Under the pieces are notes generated by a model, which was not told where the DNA came from, searched no databases, and worked only from the letters and a program-made list of their open reading frames with translations. 33,530 nt of DNA from Bryobacterales bacterium. Lineage in GTDB: Bacteria > Acidobacteriota > Terriglobia > Bryobacterales > Bryobacteraceae. The position numbers and the translations under genes were made by a program. The number at the start of each line of letters is the position of its first letter. The first letter of the stretch is position 1. Positions 1 through 8,150 of the stretch are shown here, piece after piece. The DNA is taken from positions 1-33,530 of the forward strand of contig DAIDIH010000145.1 in NCBI GenBank assembly GCA_027459465.1. The letters run 5' to 3'.

Positions 1-1
1 A

Positions 2-199
2 TTGGCGGAAGTTGTCGTACAAGACGGCGAAACCGTAGAAAGCGCGCTTCGCCGCTTTAAGCGCAAGGTACAGCAGGAAGACATCATCAAGGAAATCAAG
101 CGTCATTCCTACTACCTGAAGCCCGGCGAAAAGCGCCGGACGAAGGAAGCCCTGGCGCGCAAGCGCAACCGCAAGAAGCGCCGCAGCGACGTCGAGTAG
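2..199 (+). CDS. rpsU: 30S ribosomal protein S21
   Basis: Small basic protein of 65 residues that belongs to the small ribosomal subunit and helps base-pairing with the mRNA Shine-Dalgarno region. Recognised from the family signature: an N-terminal VQDGETVESALRRFKRK segment, a central YYLKPGEKRR stretch, and a lysine/arginine-rich tail. The length is normal for S21. The first codon visible is TTG at position 2, and the reading starts exactly where S21 proteins usually start. An upstream start outside the window cannot be excluded, so the 5' boundary is set partly by the window edge. A strong hairpin terminator follows 11 bases after the stop, so the gene probably ends its transcript. Confidence 0.95.
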   Translation: MAEVVVQDGETVESALRRFKRKVQQEDIIKEIKRHSYYLKPGEKRRTKEALARKRNRKKRRSDVE

Positions 200-210
200 A
201 CGCGCAACCG

Positions 211-260
211 AAACAGAACATCCACGGCCCCGGACATGCTTTCCGGGGCCGTTCTGTTTT
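211..260. terminator. Intrinsic terminator after rpsU
   Basis: A perfect 11-bp inverted repeat, ACGGCCCCGGA (224-234) and TCCGGGGCCGT (242-252), flanks a 7-base loop and is followed by TCTGTTTT. An outer pair, AAACAGA (211-217) and TCTGTTT (253-259), makes the structure symmetrical, so it could work in both directions. Seen directly; the function is inferred from the stem and T-rich tail. Confidence 0.88.
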
Positions 261-307
261 CGGCCGCCGGGTTGGCCGCGCCCGCGCGAACCGGCTACGC
301 TAGGCTC

Positions 308-724
308 ATGCCGCAATCCGTCGCCACGCCAACCGCCCTCCAGGCTTCCAACGGCTGGGCCGCCACGGCCGCGTTTCTCCTTGCCGCTGCCGTTGCTCTG
401 GGCGCTTTCGGCGCCCACGGCCTAAAGAACCGGCTGGACGAATACCGCATGTCGGTTTACGAGAAGGCCGTCTTCTATCACTTCATTCACGCCCTGGGTC
501 TGATGGCCGTGGCCCTGCTCGCCCGCGCCGGATCGCTGGCCCCCGCGCAGGCCGGGCGCATCGGTTGGCTCCTCACCGCCGGCATCGCCCTGTTCTCCGG
601 CAGTCTCTATGTCCTGGCCATCACGGGCGTGCGCGTGCTCGGCGCGGTTACTCCATTGGGCGGGGTTTCGTTCCTTGTGGCCTGGGTGTGGCTGGGGCTC
701 GCCCTGGTCAAGAATTCCCGCTGA
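308..724 (+). CDS. DUF423 family small membrane protein
   Basis: Inner-membrane protein of about 138 residues of the DUF423 (YgdD-like) family, whose biochemical role is unknown. The family core VALGAFGAHGLKNRL is followed by EKAVFYHFIHALGLM, and there are four hydrophobic segments, as is usual. The open frame extends upstream to an ATG at 236, but that ATG lies inside the loop of the rpsU terminator. The extra 24 residues would also be unlike other family members. I therefore choose the ATG at 308, which places the conserved core at the expected distance from the N-terminus. No clear Shine-Dalgarno is visible before 308, so the exact start is less certain than the gene. Confidence 0.82.
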   Translation: MPQSVATPTALQASNGWAATAAFLLAAAVALGAFGAHGLKNRLDEYRMSVYEKAVFYHFIHALGLMAVALLARAGSLAPAQAGRIGWLLTAGIALFSGSLYVLAITGVRVLGAVTPLGGVSFLVAWVWLGLALVKNSR

Positions 725-763
725 AACGGCCGCGACCTTACGCCTTTCCTTCCTCCCGAAGTG

Positions 764-793
764 TTGTCCGAGTGGACCATGCAGGGAGATAAT
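764..793 (+). promoter_or_regulatory. Candidate housekeeping promoter before the E1 gene
   Basis: TTGTCC (764-769) and GATAAT (788-793) are separated by 18 bases, matching the sigma-70 hexamers at 4/6 and 5/6 positions. The -10 element sits inside a short interrupted palindrome, GGGA-GATAATA-TCCC (784-798). The element lies about 40 bases before the E1 start. Prediction only. Confidence 0.4.
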
Positions 794-834
794 ATCCCGG
801 GTACACTGAGTTACGGGAAGAGGGTTCGCAGCGC

Positions 835-2955
835 ATGCTCAAGCCATCCAGCCAAGCCACCGCGGTTCACGGCGCCGCGAGTGCTCCCGTCCCGGGGCTG
901 TCCGCACCGGCCCGTGAGGAGCTATTGCACGCCTTCCGCGTCATGTATCTATCGCGGCGGCTGGACGACCGCGAAATTCTGCTGAAGCGCCAGAATCGGA
1001 TTTTCTTTCAAATCAGCGGCGCCGGCCACGAAGCGATTCAGATTGCGGCCGGCATGCTTCTTCGTCCCGGGCACGACTGGTTTTATCCCTACTATCGCGA
1101 CCGCGCGCTTGCCCTTTCGCTTGGGGTGACGCCCCGCGACATGCTGCTGCAGGCCGTGGGCGCCGCCGAAGACCGCGCCTCGGGCGGCCGCCAGATGCCG
1201 TCGCACTGGAGTTCGCCGGAGCTGCACATTGTTTGTGGAAGTTCGCCGACAGGGACGCAGTTTGTGCAATCGGTGGGCTGCGCCCAGGCCAGCCGCTACC
1301 TGAATCCGGACTCCGACGAAATCACCCTCGTCACGACCGGTGACGGCGCGACGAGCGAAGGAGAATTCTGGGAGGCGCTCAACGCCGCGTGTCTCGAAAA
1401 GATTCCGGTTCTTTTTCTGGTGGAAGACAACGGCTACGCGATTTCGGTGCCGGTCGAATATCAGACGCCTGGTGGCAGCATTTCCGCGCTGCTCAGCGGC
1501 TACGCGTCGCTGGCCCGCTTCGAGGTGGACGGTTCGGACTTCAACGCCTGCTGGCGGACGATGTCTCTCGCCATCGCCCACTGCCGGCAGACACGGCTGC
1601 CCGCGCTGGTCCACGCGCACGTCATCCGGCCGTACTCTCACTCGCTTTCCGACGACGAGCGGCTTTACAAAACCGCCGGCGAGCGTGCCGCCGAACAGGC
1701 GCAGGATCCGCTCACGCGGTTCCCCGAGTGGCTTCTGGCCGAGGGCATCATTGACCGCCATGGGCTGGAGACGCTGGCCCGCGAAGTGGATCAGGAAATC
1801 CAGGAGGCGACCGACTACGCGCTGAAAGCGGCGCCGGCGGAGGTGCGCTCGGCGCTCGAATTTCTGTATTCGGACCGCATCGACCCCACGTCATCCAAAT
1901 TCGACGCCGAGCCGCGCTTTGAAGGCGAGCCGCGCACGATGGTGGACGAGATCAGTCTAACGCTGGCCGAGGAGATGCGCCGCAACGACCGGGTCGTGGT
2001 CTTCGGCGAGGACGTGGCCGACGCCAGCCGGGAAGAAAACCTTGCCGAGGTGAAAGGCAAGGGAGGCGTATTCAAGGCGACGGGCGGCCTGCAGATCGAG
2101 TTCGGCTCCCGCCGCTGCTTCAACACGCCGATCGCCGAAGCCGCGATCCTGGGCCGCGCCATCGGCATGGCCATGCGAGGCATGAAACCGGTGGCCGAGA
2201 TCCAGTTCTTCGACTACATCTGGCCCGCGATGATGCAGATCCGCGACGAGCTGGCGAACATGCGGTGGCGCTCCAACAACGGATTCGCCGCGCCCGCCGT
2301 GATCCGGGTGGCCACGGGCGGCTACCTCAACGGCGGGGCGATCTATCACAGCCAGTGCGGGGAAAGCATATTCACGCACATTCCCGGCCTCCGCGTGGTC
2401 ATGCCCTCCAACGCGCTCGACGCCTGCGGCCTGTTGCGCACGGCCATCCGCTGCGACGACCCGGTTCTGTTCCTCGAGCACAAAAAGCTCTACCGCGAGC
2501 CGTACAACCGCTCGCCGCATCCCGGGCCGGATTATACGATTCCTTTCGGCAAGGCGCGCATCGCAAAGTCCGGCGACGCGCTCACCATCGTGACCTTCGG
2601 CGCGCTGGTGCAAAAATCGCTGCTTGCCGCGGCGCAAGTCGAACAGAAGCTCGGCCGGGGCTCCATCGAAGTGATCGACCTGCGCAGCCTTGCCCCCTAT
2701 GACTGGGAGGCGATCGCCGAGTCGGTGGCCAGGACCAACCGCGTCATGGTCGCGCACGAAGACACGCTGAGTTGGGGCTACGGCGCCGAGATCGCCGCGC
2801 GCATCGCCAACGAGCTGTTCGAACATCTCGACGCACCGGTCGGCCGCGTCGCCGCCATGGACACCTGGGTCGGCTACCATCCGGTGCTTGAAAACGAGAT
2901 CCTGCCGCAGGTGGAAGACATCGCGGCCGAGGCGGAGCGGCTGCTGAGCTACTAG
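835..2955 (+). CDS. Fused alpha/beta E1 of a 2-oxoacid dehydrogenase
   Basis: Thiamine-diphosphate-dependent decarboxylase (E1) of a branched-chain 2-oxoacid or pyruvate dehydrogenase complex, acting in the cytoplasm together with a lipoyl E2. The alpha and beta chains, usually two genes, are one 706-residue protein. The alpha part (about 20-350) carries the ThDP motif beginning [11 protein letters not shown] near residue 169 and ending with the N of DNGYAISVP near 199. The beta part starts near 367 and shows GEDVAD near 391 and the conserved TPIAEAAI near 430. Fusions of this kind are known in Bacteroidetes and Acidobacteria. The substrate cannot be decided from motifs; a branched-chain role is my first guess. 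No E2 or E3 gene is adjacent. GAAGAGGG lies about a dozen bases before the ATG. Confidence 0.9.
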   Translation: MLKPSSQATAVHGAASAPVPGLSAPAREELLHAFRVMYLSRRLDDREILLKRQNRIFFQISGAGHEAIQIAAGMLLRPGHDWFYPYYRDRALALSLGVTPRDMLLQAVGAAEDRASGGRQMPSHWSSPELHIVCGSSPTGTQFVQSVGCAQASRYLNPDSDEITLVTTGDGATSEGEFWEALNAACLEKIPVLFLVEDNGYAISVPVEYQTPGGSISALLSGYASLARFEVDGSDFNACWRTMSLAIAHCRQTRLPALVHAHVIRPYSHSLSDDERLYKTAGERAAEQAQDPLTRFPEWLLAEGIIDRHGLETLAREVDQEIQEATDYALKAAPAEVRSALEFLYSDRIDPTSSKFDAEPRFEGEPRTMVDEISLTLAEEMRRNDRVVVFGEDVADASREENLAEVKGKGGVFKATGGLQIEFGSRRCFNTPIAEAAILGRAIGMAMRGMKPVAEIQFFDYIWPAMMQIRDELANMRWRSNNGFAAPAVIRVATGGYLNGGAIYHSQCGESIFTHIPGLRVVMPSNALDACGLLRTAIRCDDPVLFLEHKKLYREPYNRSPHPGPDYTIPFGKARIAKSGDALTIVTFGALVQKSLLAAAQVEQKLGRGSIEVIDLRSLAPYDWEAIAESVARTNRVMVAHEDTLSWGYGAEIAARIANELFEHLDAPVGRVAAMDTWVGYHPVLENEILPQVEDIAAEAERLLSY

Positions 2956-2984
2956 CTCCGTTGCGCGCGTTGTTAAGTGAAAGA

Positions 2985-3827
2985 ATGAGTCGAATCCTTT
3001 TTGCGATTGGGGCCGCGGCGGTGTTGGCAGGGGCGGCATACTCTCAGCCGATGAGCGCGCGGCGCATCGCGTGGAACAAGCCGTTTCCGCCGTTCCATCT
3101 TGCCGGCCCGATCTACTACGTGGGCTCGGCGGGCCTTGGCTGCTATCTGATCCACACGCAGGCGGGCGACATTCTGCTGGATGCCGGACTGCCGGAGATG
3201 GCGCCGCAAGTGGAAGCGAACATCGCGAAACTGGGCTTCCGCATCACCGATGTGCGCATTTTGCTCAATACCCACGCCCACTTCGACCATGCGGGCGGGC
3301 TGGCGGCATTGAAACGGAAATCGGGAGCAAAGCTTTATGCGAGCCCTGGCGACGCCGCGCTGCTGCGGGCCGGGACGGCATTCCCGGCCGTGAAGGTGGA
3401 CCATCTGATTCGCGATGGCGAGCAGGTGAGTCTGGGCGGGGTGACGATGACTGCGCATCTGACGCCCGGCCACACCCCTGGATGCACCACCTGGACCATG
3501 CCGATCCCCGAGGGCGGCAGGACGCTGAACGTGCTGTTTTTCTGCAGCATCTCCGTGGCGGACAACCGGCTTGTGGGGCACACGACGTATCCGGGCATCC
3601 TGGCCGACTACGAGCGTTCCTTCGCGCTGCTGAAGACGCTGCCGTGCGACATCTTCCTTGCGCCGCACACGGAGTTCTTCGACATGAAGGAGAAGGTGGC
3701 GCGGATGAAGCCCGGCGCGCCGAATCCGTTCATCGAGCCGGGCGAGTTTCAGCGGTTCCTTGCCGGGGCGCAGCGGGATTTCGAAGAGCGGTTGGCGCAG
3801 CAGAAGGCCGAGTTATCGCGGCGATAG
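2985..3827 (+). CDS. Secreted subclass B3-type metallo-beta-lactamase
   Basis: Zinc hydrolase of the metallo-beta-lactamase superfamily, 280 residues, predicted to be periplasmic. The start at 2985 gives a clean signal peptide (MSRILFAIGAAAVLAGAAYS) and has GTGAAAG just upstream; a longer frame from TTG 2961 adds eight residues and spoils the N-terminus. All zinc ligands of subclass B3 are present: HAHFDH (H97, H99, D101, H102), PGHTPG (H163) and APHTEF (H228). The segment CSISV, corresponding to the L1 region around Ser221, keeps both serines, which favours B3 over B1 enzymes. Members of this family hydrolyse penams, cephems and carbapenems, but some close relatives are weak or act on other substrates. 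The activity is therefore inferred. It follows the E1 gene by 29 bases and its 3' end overlaps the opposing oxidoreductase by 15 bases. Confidence 0.85.
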   Translation: MSRILFAIGAAAVLAGAAYSQPMSARRIAWNKPFPPFHLAGPIYYVGSAGLGCYLIHTQAGDILLDAGLPEMAPQVEANIAKLGFRITDVRILLNTHAHFDHAGGLAALKRKSGAKLYASPGDAALLRAGTAFPAVKVDHLIRDGEQVSLGGVTMTAHLTPGHTPGCTTWTMPIPEGGRTLNVLFFCSISVADNRLVGHTTYPGILADYERSFALLKTLPCDIFLAPHTEFFDMKEKVARMKPGAPNPFIEPGEFQRFLAGAQRDFEERLAQQKAELSRR

Positions 3828-5492
3828 GTGCGGCCAGGATAACTCGAAGCCGGCGGCTGTGAGGTTGCGCTGGAATTCGGCCAGCGCTTTCGATGAGGCG
3901 CGGATGGCGGAAGGGGAAATCCGCGTGCGGAGGGCTTCGGCGGCCGCCATGCCCGCGGCCTCGCCGATGTTCCACTCGACCGGATGCAGGCGGTAGCAGC
4001 CGTTGGAGATGTGGGTGGTCCCGATGTTTTTCGCGGCGGCGAGCAGGTTGCCTCCGTTGCGCGGGATGAGCGCGCCGAAGGGAATCTGGAACGGCAGGCT
4101 GCTGATGTCGATGTAGTTTTCGCCGCCGGTGGAGGGATGGAGGTCGATGCGATAGCTGCCGATCCCGACCGAATCGGGGAAAACCTCGGCGGTCACCTCC
4201 TGGCGCGGCTTGCGGGTTAGCGCGGCGCGGGCCTCGGTGCCGACGTGTTGTTCGAGGATGGTGAATTCGGCGAGGATGCGGCGCCCCTCCCGAATGTAGG
4301 GATAGAGGGCGAGGCCGTCTTCGCTGCCCACGACATCGGCGCGCAGGCGCAGGCCTTTCCAGCCGGCGCCGCCGTCCGGGCCCGGGGCTTCGGTTTGCAG
4401 CCAGTAGAGCAGCGAGAAGCTCAACTGTCTGGCCTCTTCGCGCGCCTTTGCTGCGACCTCCGGCGGTACGTCGACGATGGATTTCAGCCAGTAGTCGTTC
4501 TGCGGCCAGTTGACGAGCGTGATTCCGGCAGGCGAGTAGCCGGGGGTGAAGTTACGGGGGTCGAGGATGCGGCGGTAGGTCCAGAGGCCGCCGTCTCCGC
4601 CGTGCTCATTGACCAGCGGATCGAAGGAGTGCGTGCGCGGCTTCAGCGTGCGGGGTTCGGCGGCGGTCCAACTTAGGAGTTTTCCCGGCCACGGCGGGCG
4701 GAGCGCGGGCACATAATCGCGCCAGAAAGAGTAGTCGCGGGGGCGCTCGATGGTGTGGTCCTCGCCGGGGCGGTATGCCATGGCGAAGCAGTACGTGATT
4801 CCCTGGATATCGCCGGGACGGGCTTCGGAAGGCGCGTGTGGCTCGCCGGTTGCGCGGGAGGACTCCGCGCCGAGGAAATACTCGATGTGGGCGAGCGGGA
4901 GCAGCTCGCCGAGTTCGGTCGAGTCGAGGAAGTAGTCGCCGTGCAGAACGCGGGAAACTCCGCCGCCGGTGGGCTGGACTTCGACCGAGCGGACATGGCC
5001 GTCGTGCGCGTCGGCGGCGATGGCGCGGTGCTCGAGCAGGATTCGCAACTGCCCGTTGGCGGCGTAGGGAGCGAGCATGGCTTCGAGCACGGCGAGCGAG
5101 ACGCGCGGGTCGTGGGTGAGGCGGGACACGGAGCCATTGCCGGGGTTGAGCGTGGGATTGGCGCGGGCCGCGGCCGTGAGGGGGAAATGCTCGCGGTAGT
5201 AACGGCGGACGCCGTTGCGGTAGTCGCGGTAGGCGCGCGTGCAGCCAAACATTTCGATCCAGGGATGTTCGTCGGGAGGAACCGCCTGCGCAGTGAACTG
5301 GCCGCCGATCCAGCGTGTCTCCTCCGTCAGAATCACGGTGTAACCGGAGCGCGCCGCGGCCAGGGCCGCCGCGACACCACCGACGCCGCCGCCGATAACA
5401 ACGACATCGGCGTGCAGTTCGCGCTCCTGGCCGAGCGCGTAGAAGGAGGCGAGCGAACTGCCGGCGAGGGTTAAGAAGCGTCTGCGATTCAT
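3813..5492 (-). CDS. Tat-exported FAD-dependent oxidoreductase
   Basis: Flavoprotein of 559 residues in the FAD_oxidored group (PF12831). The N-terminus MNRRRFLTLAGSSLASF is a twin-arginine signal, implying export of the folded FAD enzyme. Next comes the Rossmann dinucleotide motif VVVIGGGVGGVAAALAAARSG (from about residue 30) and the family element WIGGQFTAQ. The C-terminal part has the NIGTTHISNGCYRLHP and NIGEAAGMAAA segments seen in this family near the flavin site. The substrate is unknown; relatives in Acidobacteria and Planctomycetes often sit beside sugar-use genes. It is divergent from the RhaT-like permease with only 55 bases between the starts, and an operator-like palindrome lies there. 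No strong Shine-Dalgarno is seen. Confidence 0.86.
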   Translation of the reverse strand: MNRRRFLTLAGSSLASFYALGQERELHADVVVIGGGVGGVAAALAAARSGYTVILTEETRWIGGQFTAQAVPPDEHPWIEMFGCTRAYRDYRNGVRRYYREHFPLTAAARANPTLNPGNGSVSRLTHDPRVSLAVLEAMLAPYAANGQLRILLEHRAIAADAHDGHVRSVEVQPTGGGVSRVLHGDYFLDSTELGELLPLAHIEYFLGAESSRATGEPHAPSEARPGDIQGITYCFAMAYRPGEDHTIERPRDYSFWRDYVPALRPPWPGKLLSWTAAEPRTLKPRTHSFDPLVNEHGGDGGLWTYRRILDPRNFTPGYSPAGITLVNWPQNDYWLKSIVDVPPEVAAKAREEARQLSFSLLYWLQTEAPGPDGGAGWKGLRLRADVVGSEDGLALYPYIREGRRILAEFTILEQHVGTEARAALTRKPRQEVTAEVFPDSVGIGSYRIDLHPSTGGENYIDISSLPFQIPFGALIPRNGGNLLAAAKNIGTTHISNGCYRLHPVEWNIGEAAGMAAAEALRTRISPSAIRASSKALAEFQRNLTAAGFELSWPHLSPR

Positions 5493-5531
5493 CGGAGAAA
5501 CCAGAGGCAGGATATCAATTCGAGGGCGAGG

Positions 5532-5548
5532 AACGATACTCTATCGTT
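5532..5548. promoter_or_regulatory. 17-bp palindrome, possible operator
   Basis: AACGATA (5532-5538) and TATCGTT (5542-5548) are perfect 7-bp inverted arms around CTC. The site lies in the 55-bp gap between the divergent FAD oxidoreductase and permease genes and touches the TTG start codon of the permease. Size and symmetry fit a dimeric repressor site. No regulator gene is next to it. Confidence 0.45.
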
Positions 5549-6549
5549 TGGACAACGCACTTCCTGCTTCCGGACTCTTTCTTGCGCTTGCTTCGGGGCT
5601 GGCAAACGGCCTTTTCACCACGCCGCTGAAGCTCGAACGCCGATGGCGTTGGGAGCATACCTGGGCGGTCTTCATCGTCACCTCGTGCCTGGTGATGCCG
5701 GCGGCGATGGTGGCGGCGGCGGGCGGCGGCGTCCGCGCGGTGATCCAGGCGGCGCCGGCGGCTTCGGGCTGGGCGGTGGGCTTTGGCTTTCTGTGGGGAT
5801 TTGGCGCGATCTGCTTCGGCCTATCGGTCAAGCATATCGGCGTTTCGATGGCGAACAGTCTGGTGCTCGGCGTGAGTTCGGCGGTTGGCTCGATAACACC
5901 TCTTGCGCTACGCCACTCGCTCGGCTTCGGCGAGAGCCAGATCTGGCTGTATCTGGGGATTCTGGCGTTTGTGCTGGGCGTAGCGTCGTGCGGGCGCGCG
6001 GGCGTGCTGCGGGACCGCTCGCAGACGGGCGCCTCGACGGCGACCGGCTATCTGTTGGCGCTTACCTCCGGGCTGATGTCGGCGATTTTCAACATCGGGT
6101 ATACGCTGGCTCTGCCGATGGCAGCGGCCGGAGAACGGCTCGGTGATGCGCCGTTTCCGGCGGCCAACCGGATCTGGCTGCTGATGCTCGGCGCCGGAGC
6201 CGTGCCAAATCTCGTCTACTGCGGGATGCTGATTCAACGCGGGCGCAGCGCCTCGCTGCTGGCCGCGCCGGGCACGGCGGCGAGTTGGGGCCGGGCGGCC
6301 CTGATGGGGCTGCTTTGGGGCGGCAGCATCTTCCTCTATGGCGCGGCTGCGCCGTTGCTCGGCAAGTTCGGTCCGGCGCTCGGATGGCCGATCAGCCTGG
6401 CCGCGGGGCTGGTCACGGCGAACCTGATGGGGGTGTGGCTGAAGGAATGGCGCGGCGCCGGAAGGAGCGCCGTGCGGCTGATGTGGGCCGGCCTTGGGTG
6501 GCTGGGCGGCGCGATTGTGTTCTGCGCCGCGGCGGGGTTCGCCCAATGA
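5548..6549 (+). CDS. RhaT-family (L-rhamnose/proton symporter-like) permease
   Basis: Inner-membrane transporter of 333 residues with about ten hydrophobic segments, related to the L-rhamnose/H+ symporter RhaT of the drug/metabolite transporter superfamily. The N-terminal GLANGLFTTPLKLERRWRWE and following HTWAVF align with the RhaT opening where a small-residue helix is followed by K-x-x-x-x-W-x-W-E. The only reasonable start is TTG 5548: no ATG, GTG or other TTG fits upstream in frame, and downstream starts would delete the first helix. The stop overlaps the start of the NanE-NanK fusion as ATGA, so the two are one translational unit. That context points to N-acetylmannosamine or a related amino sugar rather than rhamnose as substrate. 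This is inference, since no rhamnose isomerase, kinase or aldolase gene is nearby. Confidence 0.82.
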   Translation: MDNALPASGLFLALASGLANGLFTTPLKLERRWRWEHTWAVFIVTSCLVMPAAMVAAAGGGVRAVIQAAPAASGWAVGFGFLWGFGAICFGLSVKHIGVSMANSLVLGVSSAVGSITPLALRHSLGFGESQIWLYLGILAFVLGVASCGRAGVLRDRSQTGASTATGYLLALTSGLMSAIFNIGYTLALPMAAAGERLGDAPFPAANRIWLLMLGAGAVPNLVYCGMLIQRGRSASLLAAPGTAASWGRAALMGLLWGGSIFLYGAAAPLLGKFGPALGWPISLAAGLVTANLMGVWLKEWRGAGRSAVRLMWAGLGWLGGAIVFCAAAGFAQ

Positions 6550-8150
6550 GCGCGCTCGCCGGTCTCGAAGGAAGGCTGATCGTCTCCTGTCAGGCGGTGG
6601 AGGGCGATCCGTTCCGCGATTCCGGTTCGATGGCGCGGTTTGCGCGGGCGGCGGAGTTGGCCGGCGCCGCGGGCATCCGGGTGAACGGCGTCGAAGACAC
6701 GCGGGCCATTCGCCAGGCGGTGAAACTGCCGCTCATTGGCATTGAGAAAGCCACCATGCCCGATGGGGCGATTCTGATCACGCCGTCGTTTGATGCCGCG
6801 AGGGCGCTGGTGGAAGCGGGCGCGGATTCAGTTGCGTTGGACTGCACGGCGAGGGGGCAAGCCTACGGCGCGCTTGAGCGGGTGCGGGAGATCCGGGCCG
6901 GGTTGAGGGTAGCGGTGCTGGCCGATATTGCGACGGAAGAAGAGGCGGAAGCGGCGCAGGCGGCCGGGGCGGACGCGGTGCTTTCGACGATGCGCGGCTA
7001 CACGGCGGAGACCGCGGGGGTGACGCGGTTCGATGCGTTGTTCGTGGAGCGGCTTGCAGCGAGGCTGCGTGTTCCGGTGATTGCCGAGGGACGGATCGAC
7101 TCACCGGCCGATGCCCGCGCCGCGATCGCGGCCGGAGCGTACGCCGTGGTAGTGGGCACGGCGATCACGCGGCCCCGCGATCTTGCCGAACGGTTCGCCG
7201 CCGCGGTGGAGGACGAGTATCGGGCCCGGCGCGGTGGAGGCTGCGTTGCGGCGATCGACATGGGCGGAACGAACACGAAGTTCGGACTGGTATCCCGTCA
7301 GGGCGAGAAACTGTGGTCGGGGACGGAACCGACTCCGGCCGGCTCGGGCGCCCGCGGGTTGCTCGAACACTTGCGACGCGCGGCTGGACGAATCGTCGAG
7401 CAGGCGCGCGGCGGTGGAGCCGAGGTGAGCGCGCTGGGAATTGCCACGGCGGGATGGGTGGACACAAACCGCGGGGTGGTAGTGTATGCGACGGATACGC
7501 TGCCGGGCTGGACGGGTACGGCGGTGGCCGGATCGCTCAGCGAAGCGCTGCAGATTCCGGTGTACATCGAGAACGACGCCAACGCCCTGGCTCTGGCGGA
7601 ACAGCGCTTCGGCGCCGGCCGCGGATTGAGCGACTTCGTTGTGATCACGCTCGGGACCGGTGTGGGCGGAGGGTGCGTGGTTGGAGGACGCCTGCGGCGC
7701 GGGGCGCACTTCGTGGGCAACGCGATCGGCCATTTGAGCATCGACCCGGCGGGTCCGGTCTGCATCTGCGGACAGCGCGGATGCCTGGAAACGTACGCGA
7801 GCGGCGCGGCTATGGCCGGCTACGCGGGTAACGCGTACCCGAATACCGAGTGCCTGGTGGCGGCTGCAAATGCGGGCGAGGCGAAAGCGCAGAGCGCCAT
7901 TCGGGAAACCGCACGCCACTTGGCGCGAGCGTGTGCGATTGTGGCTAACCTACTGGATCCACAAGCAATTATCTTGTCCGGGGGCCCGGCGCAGAACAAT
8001 CTTTTGCTGGCGAGGGAAGTCGAGGCAGAGCTGAAAGGACTGGTCCCCGCGTGGGAACTTCGGCGGCTTCGCGTAAGCTGTTCGACGCTCGGCTACCACG
8101 GCGGTGTGTTGGGGGCGGCCGCGTTAGCTTTGTCGCACGGGGCGGTTTAG
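6546..8150 (+). CDS. Bifunctional ManNAc-6-P epimerase / ROK kinase (NanE-NanK fusion)
   Basis: Cytoplasmic protein of 534 residues combining two consecutive steps of N-acetylmannosamine use. Residues 1-225 are a NanE-type (beta/alpha)8 epimerase that converts ManNAc-6-phosphate to GlcNAc-6-phosphate: SCQA near the start, the presumed catalytic lysine K68 in LIGIEK, IAEGRI, and YAVVVGTAITRP. Residues 235-534 are a ROK sugar kinase: DMGGTNTKFG (D238), ENDAN with catalytic D344, and the zinc motif CICGQRGC (C406, C408, C413). The start at 6546 overlaps the permease stop (ATGA); the open frame continues farther upstream only inside the permease gene. NanE-NanK fusions are known in other bacteria. 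There is no NanA lyase here, so free ManNAc or a relative may be the nutrient. The 3' end overlaps the next opposing gene by 4 bases. Confidence 0.9.
   Translation: MSALAGLEGRLIVSCQAVEGDPFRDSGSMARFARAAELAGAAGIRVNGVEDTRAIRQAVKLPLIGIEKATMPDGAILITPSFDAARALVEAGADSVALDCTARGQAYGALERVREIRAGLRVAVLADIATEEEAEAAQAAGADAVLSTMRGYTAETAGVTRFDALFVERLAARLRVPVIAEGRIDSPADARAAIAAGAYAVVVGTAITRPRDLAERFAAAVEDEYRARRGGGCVAAIDMGGTNTKFGLVSRQGEKLWSGTEPTPAGSGARGLLEHLRRAAGRIVEQARGGGAEVSALGIATAGWVDTNRGVVVYATDTLPGWTGTAVAGSLSEALQIPVYIENDANALALAEQRFGAGRGLSDFVVITLGTGVGGGCVVGGRLRRGAHFVGNAIGHLSIDPAGPVCICGQRGCLETYASGAAMAGYAGNAYPNTECLVAAANAGEAKAQSAIRETARHLARACAIVANLLDPQAIILSGGPAQNNLLLAREVEAELKGLVPAWELRRLRVSCSTLGYHGGVLGAAALALSHGAV

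Noticed and set aside
1957-3039. 360-residue minus-strand frame opposite the E1 fusion
   Set aside because: Antisense to the conserved beta half of E1; no motif and no ribosome binding site.
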